Assembly: GCF_000519205.1 (NCBI RefSeq)
Contig: NZ_JAFB01000003.1
Span: 145,428-209,427 of the forward strand
Length of the DNA stretch: 64,000 nucleotides
Source of the DNA: Amycolatopsis taiwanensis DSM 45107
GTDB taxonomy: Bacteria; Actinomycetota; Actinomycetes; Mycobacteriales; Pseudonocardiaceae
Direction: 5' to 3'
Below are positions 48,562 through 58,008 of this stretch, piece after piece (within the stretch, counting starts at the first letter, position 1; each line of letters begins with the position of its first letter). The notes under the pieces are model-generated. The model ran no database searches and was not told where the DNA came from. It saw only the letters and a list, made by a program, of their open reading frames with translations. The position numbers and the translations under genes were made by a program.

Positions 48562-49728
48562 TCAGCCGCCGACGGCTTCCAGTTCCCGTTCGATCGCCGC
48601 TCGCAGGCGCTCCCGCACCTCCGGGATGTCGATCTTCATCAGGATCTCGTGGAAGAACCCGCGGACCACCAGCCGCCGCGCCGACTCCTCCTCGATTCCG
48701 CGCGACTGCAGGTAGAACAACTGCTCGTCGTCGAATCTTCCCGTCGCGCTCGCATGCCCGGCGCCGACGATCTCACCGGTCTCGATCTCCAGGTTCGGCA
48801 CCGAGTCGGCGCGCGCGCCCTCGGTCAGCACGAGGTTGCGGTTGAGCTCGTAGGTGTCGGTGGCCTCGGCCTCGGCGCGGATCAGCACGTCGCCGATCCA
48901 CACCGCGTGAGCACCGTCGCCCTGCAGCGCGCCCTTGTACATCACCCTGGACTTGCAGTGGGACACTCCGTGGTCGACGAACAGGCGGTGTTCCTGATGC
49001 TGCCCGGCGTCGGCGAAGTACAGGCCGAGCATCTCCACATCGCCGCCCTTGTCGGCGAAGGTCGCCGTCGGCGAGATGCGAACCAGGTCGCCACCGAGGG
49101 TGACCACGATGTGCTTCAGCGTCGCGTCCTTGCCGAGCTTGAGGTGTTGCTCGCTCACGTGGACGGCGTCATCCGCCCAGTCCTGCACGCTCACCACGGT
49201 CAGCTTGGCGCCCTCGCCGAGGACGAACTCCACGTTGTCGGCGTAGGTGCCCGAGCCGGCATGGTCGAGCACGACCGCGGCCTCGGCGTACGGCTCCGCA
49301 CGCACCTGGAGGTGCCCGTAGGCGACCTCTCCCTCACCCGGCCCGGTCACGCGCAGCACGGTCGGCTTCGACGTCTTGGTCTCCTTCGGCACCGTCACCA
49401 CGGTCGCCGAGGTGAACGCCGAATACGCCTGCGCGGCGACCCGGTCGCCCGGGACACCGGCCTGGCCGAGGCGCTCGTCCTCCCGGCCGACCGTTTCGAC
49501 CCGCACCTCGGCGGCGGCGTCGGCCTCGACCTTGGCCTCGCCGGTGGACACCGCGGAACCGTCGTGCAGCCCGTGCAGGCGCTTCAGCGGGGTGAACCGC
49601 CAGTTCTCCTCGCGGCCGCCCGGCACCTCGAAGGCTTCGACGTCGTAGGCGGTGAACCGCTCGCCACGGGACGACTGCGGCACAACGGCTTCCGCCGCGG
49701 CAGCGACATTCTTTTCGGCCACCGTCAT
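48562..49728 (-). CDS. sufD: SufD subunit of the FeS assembly scaffold
   Basis: A 388-residue SufD with the beta-helix core and the C-terminal [11 protein letters not shown] helix region that binds Suf[23 protein letters not shown] is the family signature, with the conserved His. It begins 1 base after the sufB stop. It pairs with SufB in the scaffold complex. Confidence 0.94.
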   Translation of the reverse strand: MTVAEKNVAAAAEAVVPQSSRGERFTAYDVEAFEVPGGREENWRFTPLKRLHGLHDGSAVSTGEAKVEADAAAEVRVETVGREDERLGQAGVPGDRVAAQAYSAFTSATVVTVPKETKTSKPTVLRVTGPGEGEVAYGHLQVRAEPYAEAAVVLDHAGSGTYADNVEFVLGEGAKLTVVSVQDWADDAVHVSEQHLKLGKDATLKHIVVTLGGDLVRISPTATFADKGGDVEMLGLYFADAGQHQEHRLFVDHGVSHCKSRVMYKGALQGDGAHAVWIGDVLIRAEAEATDTYELNRNLVLTEGARADSVPNLEIETGEIVGAGHASATGRFDDEQLFYLQSRGIEEESARRLVVRGFFHEILMKIDIPEVRERLRAAIERELEAVGG

Positions 49729-49729
49729 G

Positions 49730-51190
49730 TCAGCCGACGGCTCCTTCCATCTGCAGTTCGATCAGGCGGTTCAGCTCGAGCGCGTACTCCATCGGCAGCT
49801 CGCGGGCGATCGGCTCGACGAACCCGCGCACCACCATGGCCATCGCCTCGTCCTCGGTGAGGCCGCGCGACATCAGGTAGAACAGCTGGTCCTCGCTTAC
49901 CTTGGACACCGTCGCCTCGTGCCCCATCGACACGTCGTCGTTGCGGATGTCCACATACGGGTAGGTGTCCGACCGCGAGATGTTGTCCACCAGCAGCGCG
50001 TCACACTTCACCGTCGAGCGCGAGTGGTGCGCCCGCTTGGCCACCCGGACCAGGCCGCGGTAGGAGGTACGCCCGCCGCCTCGCGCGACCGACTTCGACA
50101 CGATCGTCGAGGACGTGTGCGGCGCCAAGTGCTCCATCTTCGCGCCGGCGTCCTGGTGCTGGCCCTCGCCCGCGAACGCCACCGAGAGCACCTCGCCCTT
50201 GGCGTGCTCGCCCATCAGGAAGACCGACGGGTACTTCATGGTGACCTTGGAGCCGATGTTGCCGTCGATCCATTCCATGGTCGCGCCCTCTTCGGCCTTG
50301 GCGCGCTTGGTCACCAGGTTGTAGACGTTGTTCGACCAGTTCTGGATCGTCGTGTAGCGGCAGCGGGCGCCCTTCTTCACGATGATCTCCACCACCGCCG
50401 AGTGCAGCGAGTCCGACTTGTAGATCGGCGCCGTGCAGCCCTCGACGTAGTGGACGTAGGCGTCCTCGTCGACGATGATCAGGGTCCGCTCGAACTGGCC
50501 CATGTTCTCGGTGTTGATCCGGAAGTACGCCTGCAGCGGGATGTCCACGTGCACGCCCTTCGGCACGTAGATGAAGGAGCCACCGGACCACACCGCGGTG
50601 TTCAACGCGGAGAACTTGTTGTCACCGGCGGGAATCACCGAACCGAAGTACTCCCGGAACAGCTCCGGATGCTCGCGCAGACCGGTGTCGGTGTCCAGGA
50701 AGATCACGCCCTGGGACTCCAGGTCCTCGCGGATCTTGTGGTACACGACCTCGGACTCGTACTGTGCGGCCACCCCGGCGATCAGGCGCTGCTTCTCCGC
50801 CTCCGGGATGCCCAGCTTGTCGTAGGTGTTCCGGATGTCCTCGGGCAGCTCGTCCCAGCTCGCCGCCTGCTTCTCCGTCGAGCGGACGAAGTACTTGATG
50901 TTGTCGAAGTCGATGCCGGACAGGTCGGCACCCCAGTTCGGCATCGGCTTGCGCTGGAACAGCTTCAGCGCCTTCAGGCGCGCCTCGCGCATCCACTCCG
51001 GCTCCGACTTCTTGGCGGAGATGTCGGTCACGACGTCCTCGTCGAGCCCGCGCCGGGCGCTGGCGCCCGCGGCGTCCGAGTCGGCCCAGCCGAACGCGTA
51101 GTTGCCAAGGGACTCGATGGTCTCTTCCTGGCTCAGTGGCGTCGGAGATGGCGCCGTGGTGGGAGTGCGCTGCTCGGCAGCGGCAGTCAT
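49730..51190 (-). CDS. sufB: SufB subunit of the FeS assembly scaffold
   Basis: A 486-residue SufB, the main cluster scaffold. Visible are [37 protein letters not shown] (the Cys of the sulfur-transfer path) and [20 protein letters not shown]. No intein is present, unlike M. tuberculosis SufB. The ATG overlaps the sufR stop by 4 bases, coupling it to the regulator. Confidence 0.95.
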   Translation of the reverse strand: MTAAAEQRTPTTAPSPTPLSQEETIESLGNYAFGWADSDAAGASARRGLDEDVVTDISAKKSEPEWMREARLKALKLFQRKPMPNWGADLSGIDFDNIKYFVRSTEKQAASWDELPEDIRNTYDKLGIPEAEKQRLIAGVAAQYESEVVYHKIREDLESQGVIFLDTDTGLREHPELFREYFGSVIPAGDNKFSALNTAVWSGGSFIYVPKGVHVDIPLQAYFRINTENMGQFERTLIIVDEDAYVHYVEGCTAPIYKSDSLHSAVVEIIVKKGARCRYTTIQNWSNNVYNLVTKRAKAEEGATMEWIDGNIGSKVTMKYPSVFLMGEHAKGEVLSVAFAGEGQHQDAGAKMEHLAPHTSSTIVSKSVARGGGRTSYRGLVRVAKRAHHSRSTVKCDALLVDNISRSDTYPYVDIRNDDVSMGHEATVSKVSEDQLFYLMSRGLTEDEAMAMVVRGFVEPIARELPMEYALELNRLIELQMEGAVG

Positions 51191-51930
51191 TCGTTCCCTC
51201 CATCCGGAGTCTTGCTCGGTTTTTCAGCGAGCTGACCCTGCGGGCTCTCCGCGGGGACGTGAGTGGTGCAGGCGGCGTCACCGCGCGCGATGGTCGCCAG
51301 CCGCTGCACGTGGATGCCCAGCAGGTGGGCGAATGCCTCGGTCTCCGCCTCGCACAGCTGCGGGAACTCCGCCGCGACGTGGGCGACCGGGCAGTGGTGC
51401 TGGCACAGCTGCTCACCGGTGCCCACCCGGCGGGTCGACGCAGCGTAACCTTCCTTGGTCAGCGCGTCGGCCAGTGCCTCGGCGCGCTGCGCCGCCCCCA
51501 CCGGGGCGGTCACCTGCGCCTTGTGCGGTTCGACGAGCTTGGCCACCCGCGCCTGGGCGAAGGCCCGCACGGCGTCCTCGCCCGCGTGCTCGGCGAGGAA
51601 ACGGATCGCCGACACGGCCAGGTCGTCGTAGGCGTGGCCGAACCGGGCCCGGCCCTGCTCGGTGAGCAGGAACAGCTTCGCCGGGCGCCCGCGCCCGCGC
51701 GGTCCGCGCCGGGGCGCGTCCCGGGTATCGGCCTCGCCGTCGGCGACCAGGGCGTCGAGGTGGCGACGCACCGCTGTCGGGCTGATGCCAAGGCGGTCGG
51801 CGACGACCGCTGCGGTCATCGGGCCCTCCTCCAGCAGCAACCTGGCCACCTCGTGCCTGGTCCGCCCCTCGGCGGTGACCTGCACGGGCACAGCGATCCC
51901 CGCTTGCTGAGGAGTCTCGCTGTTTTTCAC
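51187..51930 (-). CDS. sufR: SufR iron-sulfur-sensing repressor
   Basis: A 247-residue ArsR/DeoR-like winged-helix protein: [35 protein letters not shown] at the N terminus and, at the C terminus, a Cys motif ([24 protein letters not shown]) that binds a cluster. It represses the operon it heads when clusters are plentiful. GTG at 51930 (VKNSETPQQ) is chosen; a longer frame reads through the mptB promoter and is rejected. Confidence 0.93.
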   Translation of the reverse strand: MKNSETPQQAGIAVPVQVTAEGRTRHEVARLLLEEGPMTAAVVADRLGISPTAVRRHLDALVADGEADTRDAPRRGPRGRGRPAKLFLLTEQGRARFGHAYDDLAVSAIRFLAEHAGEDAVRAFAQARVAKLVEPHKAQVTAPVGAAQRAEALADALTKEGYAASTRRVGTGEQLCQHHCPVAHVAAEFPQLCEAETEAFAHLLGIHVQRLATIARGDAACTTHVPAESPQGQLAEKPSKTPDGGNE

Positions 51931-51941
51931 AACACAAGTGT
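51927..51941 (-). promoter_or_regulatory. Predicted SufR operator over the sufR start
   Basis: On the minus strand the sequence reads ACACT-TGTGT-TGTGA, which matches the mycobacterial SufR site ACACT-N5-TGTGA as I recall it. It overlaps the GTG start of sufR, so the mRNA is probably leaderless and bound SufR would sit on the start site of transcription. Confidence 0.55.
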
Positions 51942-52024
51942 GTCGTATTTCAGGTCCGAGGGCAAAGCTGAGAGATCTTCGAGTGACCGGAGTCACGGAC
52001 CGCGGCTCTCGATAGGCTGCCGGG

Positions 52025-53761
52025 GTGACTGCGTTCCTGGCGAACCTGCGTGCGATCGCTCTCACCTCGCCAGTGCGCCGTCTGGGCGCGTCGTTACGTG
52101 ATGGGAGCGGGATCATCGGCCGGATGAGCGTGCCGTCCACGGAAGAGGAGCCGCAGCCGGCCACCACTGAGCCCGCCGCGAGTCCCACGGCGTCAGGCAC
52201 CATCCCGTCCCCGGTACGCCCGCCGCAGGTCGACCCCCTGAACGACACGGAACTGCGCGCGCTCGACGTCGTCCGCCGGTTCGGCACGGTCGGCGCGCTG
52301 TTCCTCGCGCTGGGCTCGCTCGGCGCGGGCGCCGCCCCGGTGCTCAACCCGGTGCAGGAAATCCCCGTGCTTCGGCTGTTCGCCCGCATCCCCACGGTGT
52401 CGCTGGCGATGGTCTTCACGGGCATGGGCATGCTCGTCATCGGCTGGCTGATGCTGGGTCGCTTCACCCGGCCCCGCCGCACGCGCCTGGCCACCCGCGC
52501 CCAGGTGACCCGGACGCTGATCATGTGGCTGACGCCGCTGATGGTCATCCCGCCGCTGTTCTCCCGGGACGTCTACAGCTACCTGGCGCAGAGCGAGATC
52601 GTGCACCGCGGGATGGACCCCTACTCGCTGGGCCCGGCGCAGGCGCTGGGTGTCGCCGACCCGCTGACCAGCGGGGTGTCGAACATGTGGCGGGAAACGC
52701 CGGCACCCTACGGGCCGCTGTTCCTCAAGCTGGGCAGCTGGATCTCCGGGTTCGTCGGTGACAACGTCGTGGCCGGCGTGCTGCTGCAGCGGGCGCTCGC
52801 GCTGGCCGGCGTGGTGCTGATCATCTGGGCCCTGCCCCGGCTCGCCCGGCGGTTCGGCGTGGAGCCCGCGACCGCGCTGTGGCTGGGCGCGGCCAACCCG
52901 CTGGTGCTGTTCCACCTGGTCGCCGGCGCCCACAACGAGGCGCTCGGCATCGGCCTGATGGTGGCCGGGCTGGAACTGGGCATCCGGCGCCTGCCGGTGC
53001 GGGTCGCCGGGGACACGGTGCCTCCGCTGGCGCGCGGCGAGCTCCTGTTCCTCGTCCTGGGCGCCACGGTGATCACGCTCGGCGCCGCGGTGAAGATCAA
53101 CGCGATCATCGCGCTCGGGTTCTTCGGCGTGATGATCGCCCGCCGCTGGCACGGCCGCATCGTCGACCTGCTGCGCGCCACCGCGCTGATGACGGTCGTG
53201 TTCGCGGTCGTCATGGTGGTCCTGTGCTACGGGACCGGGCTCGGCTTCGGCTGGGTCGGCGCGCTCGGCACGCCGGGTCTGGTGCGCAGCTGGATCTCCC
53301 CCACCGCCGAGTTCGCCAACCTCGGCGGGGTGCTCGGCATCACGCTCGGCCTCGGCAACCACACCGACGCGCTGGTGTCGATCCTCCAGTTGGCCGGCAC
53401 CGTGGTGGCCGGGCTGATCACGGCGAAGTTCCTGTGGGACAGCTTCCGCTGGCGTTACCGGCCCATCATCGGGCTCGGCGTTTCGCTGGGCGCCTTCATG
53501 ATGCTGCATGTGGCGATGCAGCCGTGGTGGCTGCTGTGGGCGGTGATCCCCCTGGCCGCCGCGGCCGGCACCTCCCGGTTCCGGGTCGCCGCCACCGTCG
53601 TCAGTGCCGTGCTCGCGTTCCTGGCGTCGCCATCGGGCAGCACCTTCGACGGCCGCTCCTTCGTTCCGCTCCAGGCATACATCGCCGGAATTGTCCTGAT
53701 CGCGATCGGCCTGGTCGTGGTACGCCGGACCGCGCCGGTGTTGCTCAGCAGGGCGTCGTAG
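52025..53761 (+). CDS. mptB: Polyprenol-phosphomannose alpha-1,6-mannosyltransferase MptB-like
   Basis: A 578-residue GT-C membrane enzyme with over ten helices. FSRDVYSYLAQSEIVHRGMDPYS is the family's first-loop motif with the catalytic Asp. MptB builds the alpha-1,6 mannan core of lipomannan, using polyprenol-phosphate mannose outside the membrane. GTG at 52025 has TAGGCT seven bases upstream, so a leaderless mRNA is likely; ATG at 52124 is a second choice. Divergent from sufR, as Rv1459c/Rv1460. Confidence 0.88.
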   Translation: MTAFLANLRAIALTSPVRRLGASLRDGSGIIGRMSVPSTEEEPQPATTEPAASPTASGTIPSPVRPPQVDPLNDTELRALDVVRRFGTVGALFLALGSLGAGAAPVLNPVQEIPVLRLFARIPTVSLAMVFTGMGMLVIGWLMLGRFTRPRRTRLATRAQVTRTLIMWLTPLMVIPPLFSRDVYSYLAQSEIVHRGMDPYSLGPAQALGVADPLTSGVSNMWRETPAPYGPLFLKLGSWISGFVGDNVVAGVLLQRALALAGVVLIIWALPRLARRFGVEPATALWLGAANPLVLFHLVAGAHNEALGIGLMVAGLELGIRRLPVRVAGDTVPPLARGELLFLVLGATVITLGAAVKINAIIALGFFGVMIARRWHGRIVDLLRATALMTVVFAVVMVVLCYGTGLGFGWVGALGTPGLVRSWISPTAEFANLGGVLGITLGLGNHTDALVSILQLAGTVVAGLITAKFLWDSFRWRYRPIIGLGVSLGAFMMLHVAMQPWWLLWAVIPLAAAAGTSRFRVAATVVSAVLAFLASPSGSTFDGRSFVPLQAYIAGIVLIAIGLVVVRRTAPVLLSRAS

Positions 53762-53772
53762 TCTTGGGGGTC

Positions 53773-54699
53773 GTGAGCACGCCTGCCGTCGAGATCATCG
53801 GACTGGTGAAGCGCTACGGCGCCAAGACCGCGGTCGACGGCCTGAGCCTGAAGATGGACCGCGGGCGGCTGCTCGCCCTCCTCGGGCCGAACGGCGCCGG
53901 CAAGACCACCACCGTCGAAGTCTGCGAGGGCTTCCTTCGCGCGGACGCCGGAACGGTGCGCGTACTGGGCCTCGACCCCGTCCGGGACAACGCTGCGCTG
54001 CGCCCCCGCGTGGGCGTCATGCCGCAGGGCGGCGGAGCGTACCCGGGCGTGCACGCCGGGGAGATGCTCCGCCTGGTCGCCGCGTGCGCCGCCCAGCCAC
54101 TGGACCCGGACTGGCTGCTGGACGTGCTGGGCCTGACCGCCGCGCGGCGGACCCCGTTCAAGCGGCTCTCCGGCGGCCAGCAGCAACGACTTTCGCTGGC
54201 CTGCGCGCTGGTCGGCCGCCCGGAGCTGGTATTCCTCGACGAGCCGACCGCGGGCATGGACCCCCAGGCGCGGCGGCTGGTGTGGGAGATGCTGAGCGCA
54301 CTGCGCACCGACGGGGTGAGCGTCCTCCTCACCACGCACCTCATGGAGGAGGCCGAGGCGCTGGCCGACGACGTCGTGATCGTCGACAACGGCCAGGTGA
54401 TCGCCGAGGGGACGCCCAGCGCGCTGACCGCGGAAGACGGCGAGTCCGCACAGCTTCGCTTCAAGGCACGCGCGGGGCTCAACACCGACCTGCTGACCGC
54501 CGCACTGCCCGAGGGCTACCACGTGCACGAGTCCTCCCCCGGCAGCTACCGGGTGACCGGCCAGGTCAACCCGCAGGTGGTGTCCACGGTCACCGCGTGG
54601 TGTGCGCAACAGGGCGTCCTTGCCGAGGAACTGCACATCGGCAAGCGCGACCTCGAAGAGGTCTTCCTCGAACTGACCGGACGGGAGCTGCGCTCGTGA
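53773..54699 (+). CDS. ABC transporter ATP-binding protein
   Basis: A 308-residue ATPase. Walker A GPNGAGKTTT, signature LSGGQQQRLSLA, Walker B LVFLDEPTAGMDPQ and switch TTHLMEEAE are those of the DrrA/CcmA export group. The C-terminal 90 residues are the family's regulatory tail. GTG at 53773 with GGGGG upstream. Overlaps the permease gene by ATGA-type GTGA; works with it as in Rv1458c-Rv1457c. Confidence 0.93.
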   Translation: MSTPAVEIIGLVKRYGAKTAVDGLSLKMDRGRLLALLGPNGAGKTTTVEVCEGFLRADAGTVRVLGLDPVRDNAALRPRVGVMPQGGGAYPGVHAGEMLRLVAACAAQPLDPDWLLDVLGLTAARRTPFKRLSGGQQQRLSLACALVGRPELVFLDEPTAGMDPQARRLVWEMLSALRTDGVSVLLTTHLMEEAEALADDVVIVDNGQVIAEGTPSALTAEDGESAQLRFKARAGLNTDLLTAALPEGYHVHESSPGSYRVTGQVNPQVVSTVTAWCAQQGVLAEELHIGKRDLEEVFLELTGRELRS

Positions 54700-55502
54700 A
54701 CACGCCGTCGCCGGGTACGACCGCGTTTCCCCCCGGCACCTTCACCCCCGCGCCCGGCGCCGGCCGCCGCGGGCGGATGCTGCTCACCCACGCCCGGATC
54801 GAAACCAGCCTGACGCTGCGCAACGGCGAGCAGATCCTGCTGACCCTGCTCATCCCGCTGGCGCTGCTCATCGGGTTGACCCTGCTGGACGTCCTGCCCA
54901 CCGGCGAAATCGGCACACTGCCCAAAGTGGACTGGGTGACGCCGCGCATCTTCGCGCTCGCGGTGATGTCGTCGGCCTTCACCGGGCAGGCGATCGCACT
55001 CGGTTTCGACCGCCGCTACGGCGTGCTCAAACGACTTTCGGCGACCGCGCTGCCCCGCTGGCTGCTGGTCGCGGGGCGAATGGTGGCCGCGCTGGTCGTG
55101 GTGCTGATCCAGGTCATCGTGCTCGGGATCGTCGCGGCGCTGCTCGGCTGGTCCCCCACCGGCGCCGGGCTGGCCGAAGCGGTGCTGCTGCTGGTCCTGG
55201 GCACGCTCAGCTTCGGCGCGCTGGGCGTGCTCCTCGGCGGTTGGCTGCGCGCCGAGATCGTGCTGGCGCTGGCCAACATCGTCTGGTTCGTGCTGTTGCT
55301 GGCCGGCGGCATCCTGCTCGCGCCGTCGGCGCTGCCCTCCGGCGCCGCCGCGATCGTCGAACTGCTGCCCTCGGGCGCCCTCGCCGAGGGCCTGCGCGAG
55401 GCGCTGGTGAACGGGGTACTCACCGCGAAGCCGATCGCCGTCCTCGCCGTCTGGGGCGCGGTCGCGGGCGCCGTCGCCACCCGCACCACCCGCCTGACCT
55501 GA
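54696..55502 (+). CDS. ABC transporter permease
   Basis: A 268-residue ABC-2 type permease with six membrane helices, beginning after a 35-residue Pro-rich tail: ILLTLLIPLALLIGLTLLDVL, then KRLSATALPRWLL typical of the family. GTG start overlaps the ATPase stop. Substrate unknown; location between mptB and ctaA is conserved in actinobacteria. Confidence 0.92.
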   Translation: MNTPSPGTTAFPPGTFTPAPGAGRRGRMLLTHARIETSLTLRNGEQILLTLLIPLALLIGLTLLDVLPTGEIGTLPKVDWVTPRIFALAVMSSAFTGQAIALGFDRRYGVLKRLSATALPRWLLVAGRMVAALVVVLIQVIVLGIVAALLGWSPTGAGLAEAVLLLVLGTLSFGALGVLLGGWLRAEIVLALANIVWFVLLLAGGILLAPSALPSGAAAIVELLPSGALAEGLREALVNGVLTAKPIAVLAVWGAVAGAVATRTTRLT

Positions 55503-55580
55503 CGCGCGGCTCTACTGGCCAGCCCGTCGCTCATCACCACCCTCAACGGACGCGCTGACGCACGGCTCTACTATCAAGGG

Positions 55581-56573
55581 GTGCTCTTGAAGTCGCTGAT
55601 CGCTCGGCTGCCGTACCCCTCCCGGCCCCTGCAACGGGTAATCGGCGTGGCCGCGGTGGTCACGCAGGCCGGGATCGCGGTGACCGGCTCGGTGGTGCGC
55701 GTGACCGGCTCCGGCCTCGGCTGCCCCACCTGGCCCCAGTGCGTGCCGGGCAGCCTGGTGCCGGTCGACCACCCGGAGTATCACGCCCTGAACCAGTGGA
55801 TCGAGTTCGGCAACCGGCTGTTCACCGGCGGGGTGTTCGTGGTCGCGATCCTGGCCATGCTGGCGGCTTGGCGGATCAAGCTCGCCCAGCCGCACCGCCG
55901 GCGGCTCGTCGCCCTGGCGTGGACCCTGCCCGGTGGCGTGGTGCTTCAGGCCGTGATCGGCGGCATCACGGTGCTGGCGAAGCTGGAATGGTGGACGGTG
56001 GCGATCCACTTCCTCGCCACCACCCCGCTCATCTGGCTCGCGGTGCTGCTGCTCCAAGCGTTCGGCGAGGGCGAGGAAAAGCCGCGCCTGCTGGTTTCGC
56101 CACCCGCGCACAAGACGCTGATCGCGCTGGTCGTGGCGATGTGGGCGGTTCTCGCCGCCGGCACCGTGGTGACCGGCGCCGGCCCGCACGGCGGCGATCC
56201 GAGTACCCACCGCCTCAACGCACCCATCGACGTCCTCGCCCAGGCGCACGGCTCGCTGCTGGTGGCCTATCTGCTGATACTGGCGGTCTTCGGGCTAATG
56301 CTGTTCCGTGCCGGCGCGCCGACGCGGCTGTGGCGCACCTACGGCGTCGTCTGGGCGGTCGCGGTGGCGCAGGGGATGCTCGGTTCCGCGCAGTACGCAC
56401 TGGGCGTGCCGGAGGCGCTGGTGTCGTTCCACGTCCTCGGCTCGGCGGTGGTACTCATCGCCACCGCGGCACTGTGGTGCGCCGCCCGGGACCGCGGCCT
56501 CGCCGCCGAGCCCGAGTCGGGCCGGCTTCCCGAACCGGCTGCGAGCGGCTCTCGTGAGGTCACTCCGGCTTGA
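55581..56573 (+). CDS. ctaA: Heme A synthase CtaA
   Basis: A 330-residue membrane protein with eight helices. Heme-ligand His lie in HALNQWIEFGNRL, HFLATTPLI, QAHGSLLVAY and FHVLGSAVV; TGSGLGCPTWPQC holds the Cys pair of the extracellular loop. It oxidises the C8 methyl of heme O to make heme A for cytochrome aa3. GTG start at 55581. Confidence 0.93.
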   Translation: MLLKSLIARLPYPSRPLQRVIGVAAVVTQAGIAVTGSVVRVTGSGLGCPTWPQCVPGSLVPVDHPEYHALNQWIEFGNRLFTGGVFVVAILAMLAAWRIKLAQPHRRRLVALAWTLPGGVVLQAVIGGITVLAKLEWWTVAIHFLATTPLIWLAVLLLQAFGEGEEKPRLLVSPPAHKTLIALVVAMWAVLAAGTVVTGAGPHGGDPSTHRLNAPIDVLAQAHGSLLVAYLLILAVFGLMLFRAGAPTRLWRTYGVVWAVAVAQGMLGSAQYALGVPEALVSFHVLGSAVVLIATAALWCAARDRGLAAEPESGRLPEPAASGSREVTPA

Positions 56574-56633
56574 CCGTCTCGCGGCCAAGCCAGTCCAGCC
56601 CGCCTGATCACGACGTCCGCCGTATGCTTGATC

Positions 56634-57062
56634 GTGACGACCCGAACCCCTTACGACGCCCTCGACTCCCTGCTCGCGATGGCGGCGAGCGGAGATCTCG
56701 GGGCGCTCTGCGCCCGGCACGGCGTCGAACTGCTCGTCGCCCACGGCAGCGTGGTCGATCCCGAACCATTGCGCCCACCACGCGATCTCGATCTGGCGTT
56801 TCGTACCCGGCATGACGTCGAACCGGACCTTCTCGACCTGACGAACGACCTTCTCGACGCCACTCGGTTCGACGGCCTGGACCTCATGAACCTCAATCGC
56901 GCAGGCGTTGTCGCTCGTGCGCACGCTCTCTCGCCACAGTCCCGTGTGCTTTACGAAGCCGCACGGGGAATTTTCGCAACGGCGCAGATGGCGGCGATCA
57001 CCATGGCGATGGAGACGCGCCGTCTCCGTCTGCTGGATCTCGAGCTCATGGCGGAACGATGA
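56634..57062 (+). CDS. mntA: MntA-type nucleotidyltransferase antitoxin
   Basis: A 142-residue minimal nucleotidyltransferase. G38-S39 (VAHGSVVD) and D51-x-D53 (RDLDLAF) form the catalytic pocket. MntA antitoxins AMPylate the HepT toxin to silence it (type VII). GTG at 56634 is preferred: TATGCT at 56623-56628 is a -10 box 5 bases upstream, leaderless. TTG at 56628 is an alternative. The stop overlaps the hepT start by 4 bases. Confidence 0.78.
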   Translation: MTTRTPYDALDSLLAMAASGDLGALCARHGVELLVAHGSVVDPEPLRPPRDLDLAFRTRHDVEPDLLDLTNDLLDATRFDGLDLMNLNRAGVVARAHALSPQSRVLYEAARGIFATAQMAAITMAMETRRLRLLDLELMAER

Positions 57063-57510
57063 CCGAACGCCGAATGGACGCCGAGGTCGTCCGCAACAAA
57101 CTCGACGCCATCGGCCGGGCGCGGGCAACCTTGGCACGGATCGACCCGCTCGATGCGTCGCGGCTGGAAGAGGACGGAGTGATCGCTGCACGGTGGAGCG
57201 GCTGTTGTGCCGCATGGTGGACCTTGCCGTGGAGACCAACACGCACCTAAGCGGAGCTCTGCTCAACCGGGCACCCAGCGACTACCGCAACAGTTTCGAA
57301 CTCGCTCACGAAGCCGGTGCCTTGACGAAAGAGCTCGTCGAACGGATCAAACCCTCCGTTGGGCTGCGCAACACCATCGTCCATGAATACATCAAGGTCG
57401 ACTATTCGATCGTGGCAGCGGCCGTTCCCCTGGCACTCGAGACCTACTCCGAGTACCAGCGGCAGCTGGCTCGCTTCGTCCTGGACCAGGCAAAAGCGAG
57501 CGCGCGCTGA
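57059..57510 (+). pseudogene. hepT: HepT-like toxin, frameshifted
   Basis: The N-terminal part (MTERRMDAEVVRNKLDAIG) is in the frame of ATG 57059 and ends in a shifted tail; the remainder (VERLLCRMVDLAVETNTHL onward) is in another frame, with the catalytic RX4HXY motif as RNTIVHEY at 57367-57390. Adding one G to the CGG at 57191-57193 would rejoin the two as AARVERLL, the normal family sequence. Either a one-base deletion in the genome or a sequencing error. If intact it would be a HEPN RNase toxin paired with MntA. Confidence 0.75.
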
Positions 57511-57519
57511 CGCGGATGC

Positions 57520-57837
57520 TCAGTTACGGGCTCGTGGGCCCGCCATGCGGCGGCGGTGCTCGGCGCCGATGACGGTGGCGCCGACGGTTTCGGCATCCCA
57601 CTGCGCGGGTTCGAGACCGGCGACGGCGTCGACGAGCGCCGAACCGGCCGCGGGGCCGGCCACCACGACATCGCCCATCGCGCCGTCCGCGCCGACGAGG
57701 ACCACGCGCGCCCCGGCACGGCCCAGGTTCTCCACGATGGCTTTCGACGATTCGCCGTGTGCGCCGACGAACTTCCGCGCCGCGGTGAGCTGCCGCGAGG
57801 TCGGCTGGTCAGTGGGCTGTTCGTTGGGTTCTGCCAC
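57520..57837 (-). CDS. Conserved hypothetical protein
   Basis: A 105-residue protein, first codon GTG at 57837 (VAEPNEQPTDQP). A disordered start is followed by LTAARKFVGAHGESSKAIVENLGRAGARVVLVGADG and QWDAETVGATVIGAEHR. A small alpha/beta fold of unknown function. In M. tuberculosis an unknown gene (Rv1455) occupies the same place beside qor, though I cannot say if they are homologous. It ends 9 bases from the hepT stop. Confidence 0.7.
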   Translation of the reverse strand: MAEPNEQPTDQPTSRQLTAARKFVGAHGESSKAIVENLGRAGARVVLVGADGAMGDVVVAGPAAGSALVDAVAGLEPAQWDAETVGATVIGAEHRRRMAGPRARN

Positions 57838-58008
57838 GACCGGGAGTCTACGGGGCCGGATCGAAGCTCCGCCCGGCCAGTTCCACCGCGTCCGCACGGA
57901 CCAAGCGCGAACAGCATCCGCACCACCGGAGCCTGCGACGACCGCGACGATCGGTGCACGACTATCTTCAAACCCGTAGCTGAAGCCAGCGCGACGCGAG
58001 GAGGACAT

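Noticed and set aside
51931-52548. Longer sufR reading frame to 52548
   Set aside because: The extension is antisense to mptB and crosses both promoters; homology begins at the GTG at 51930.
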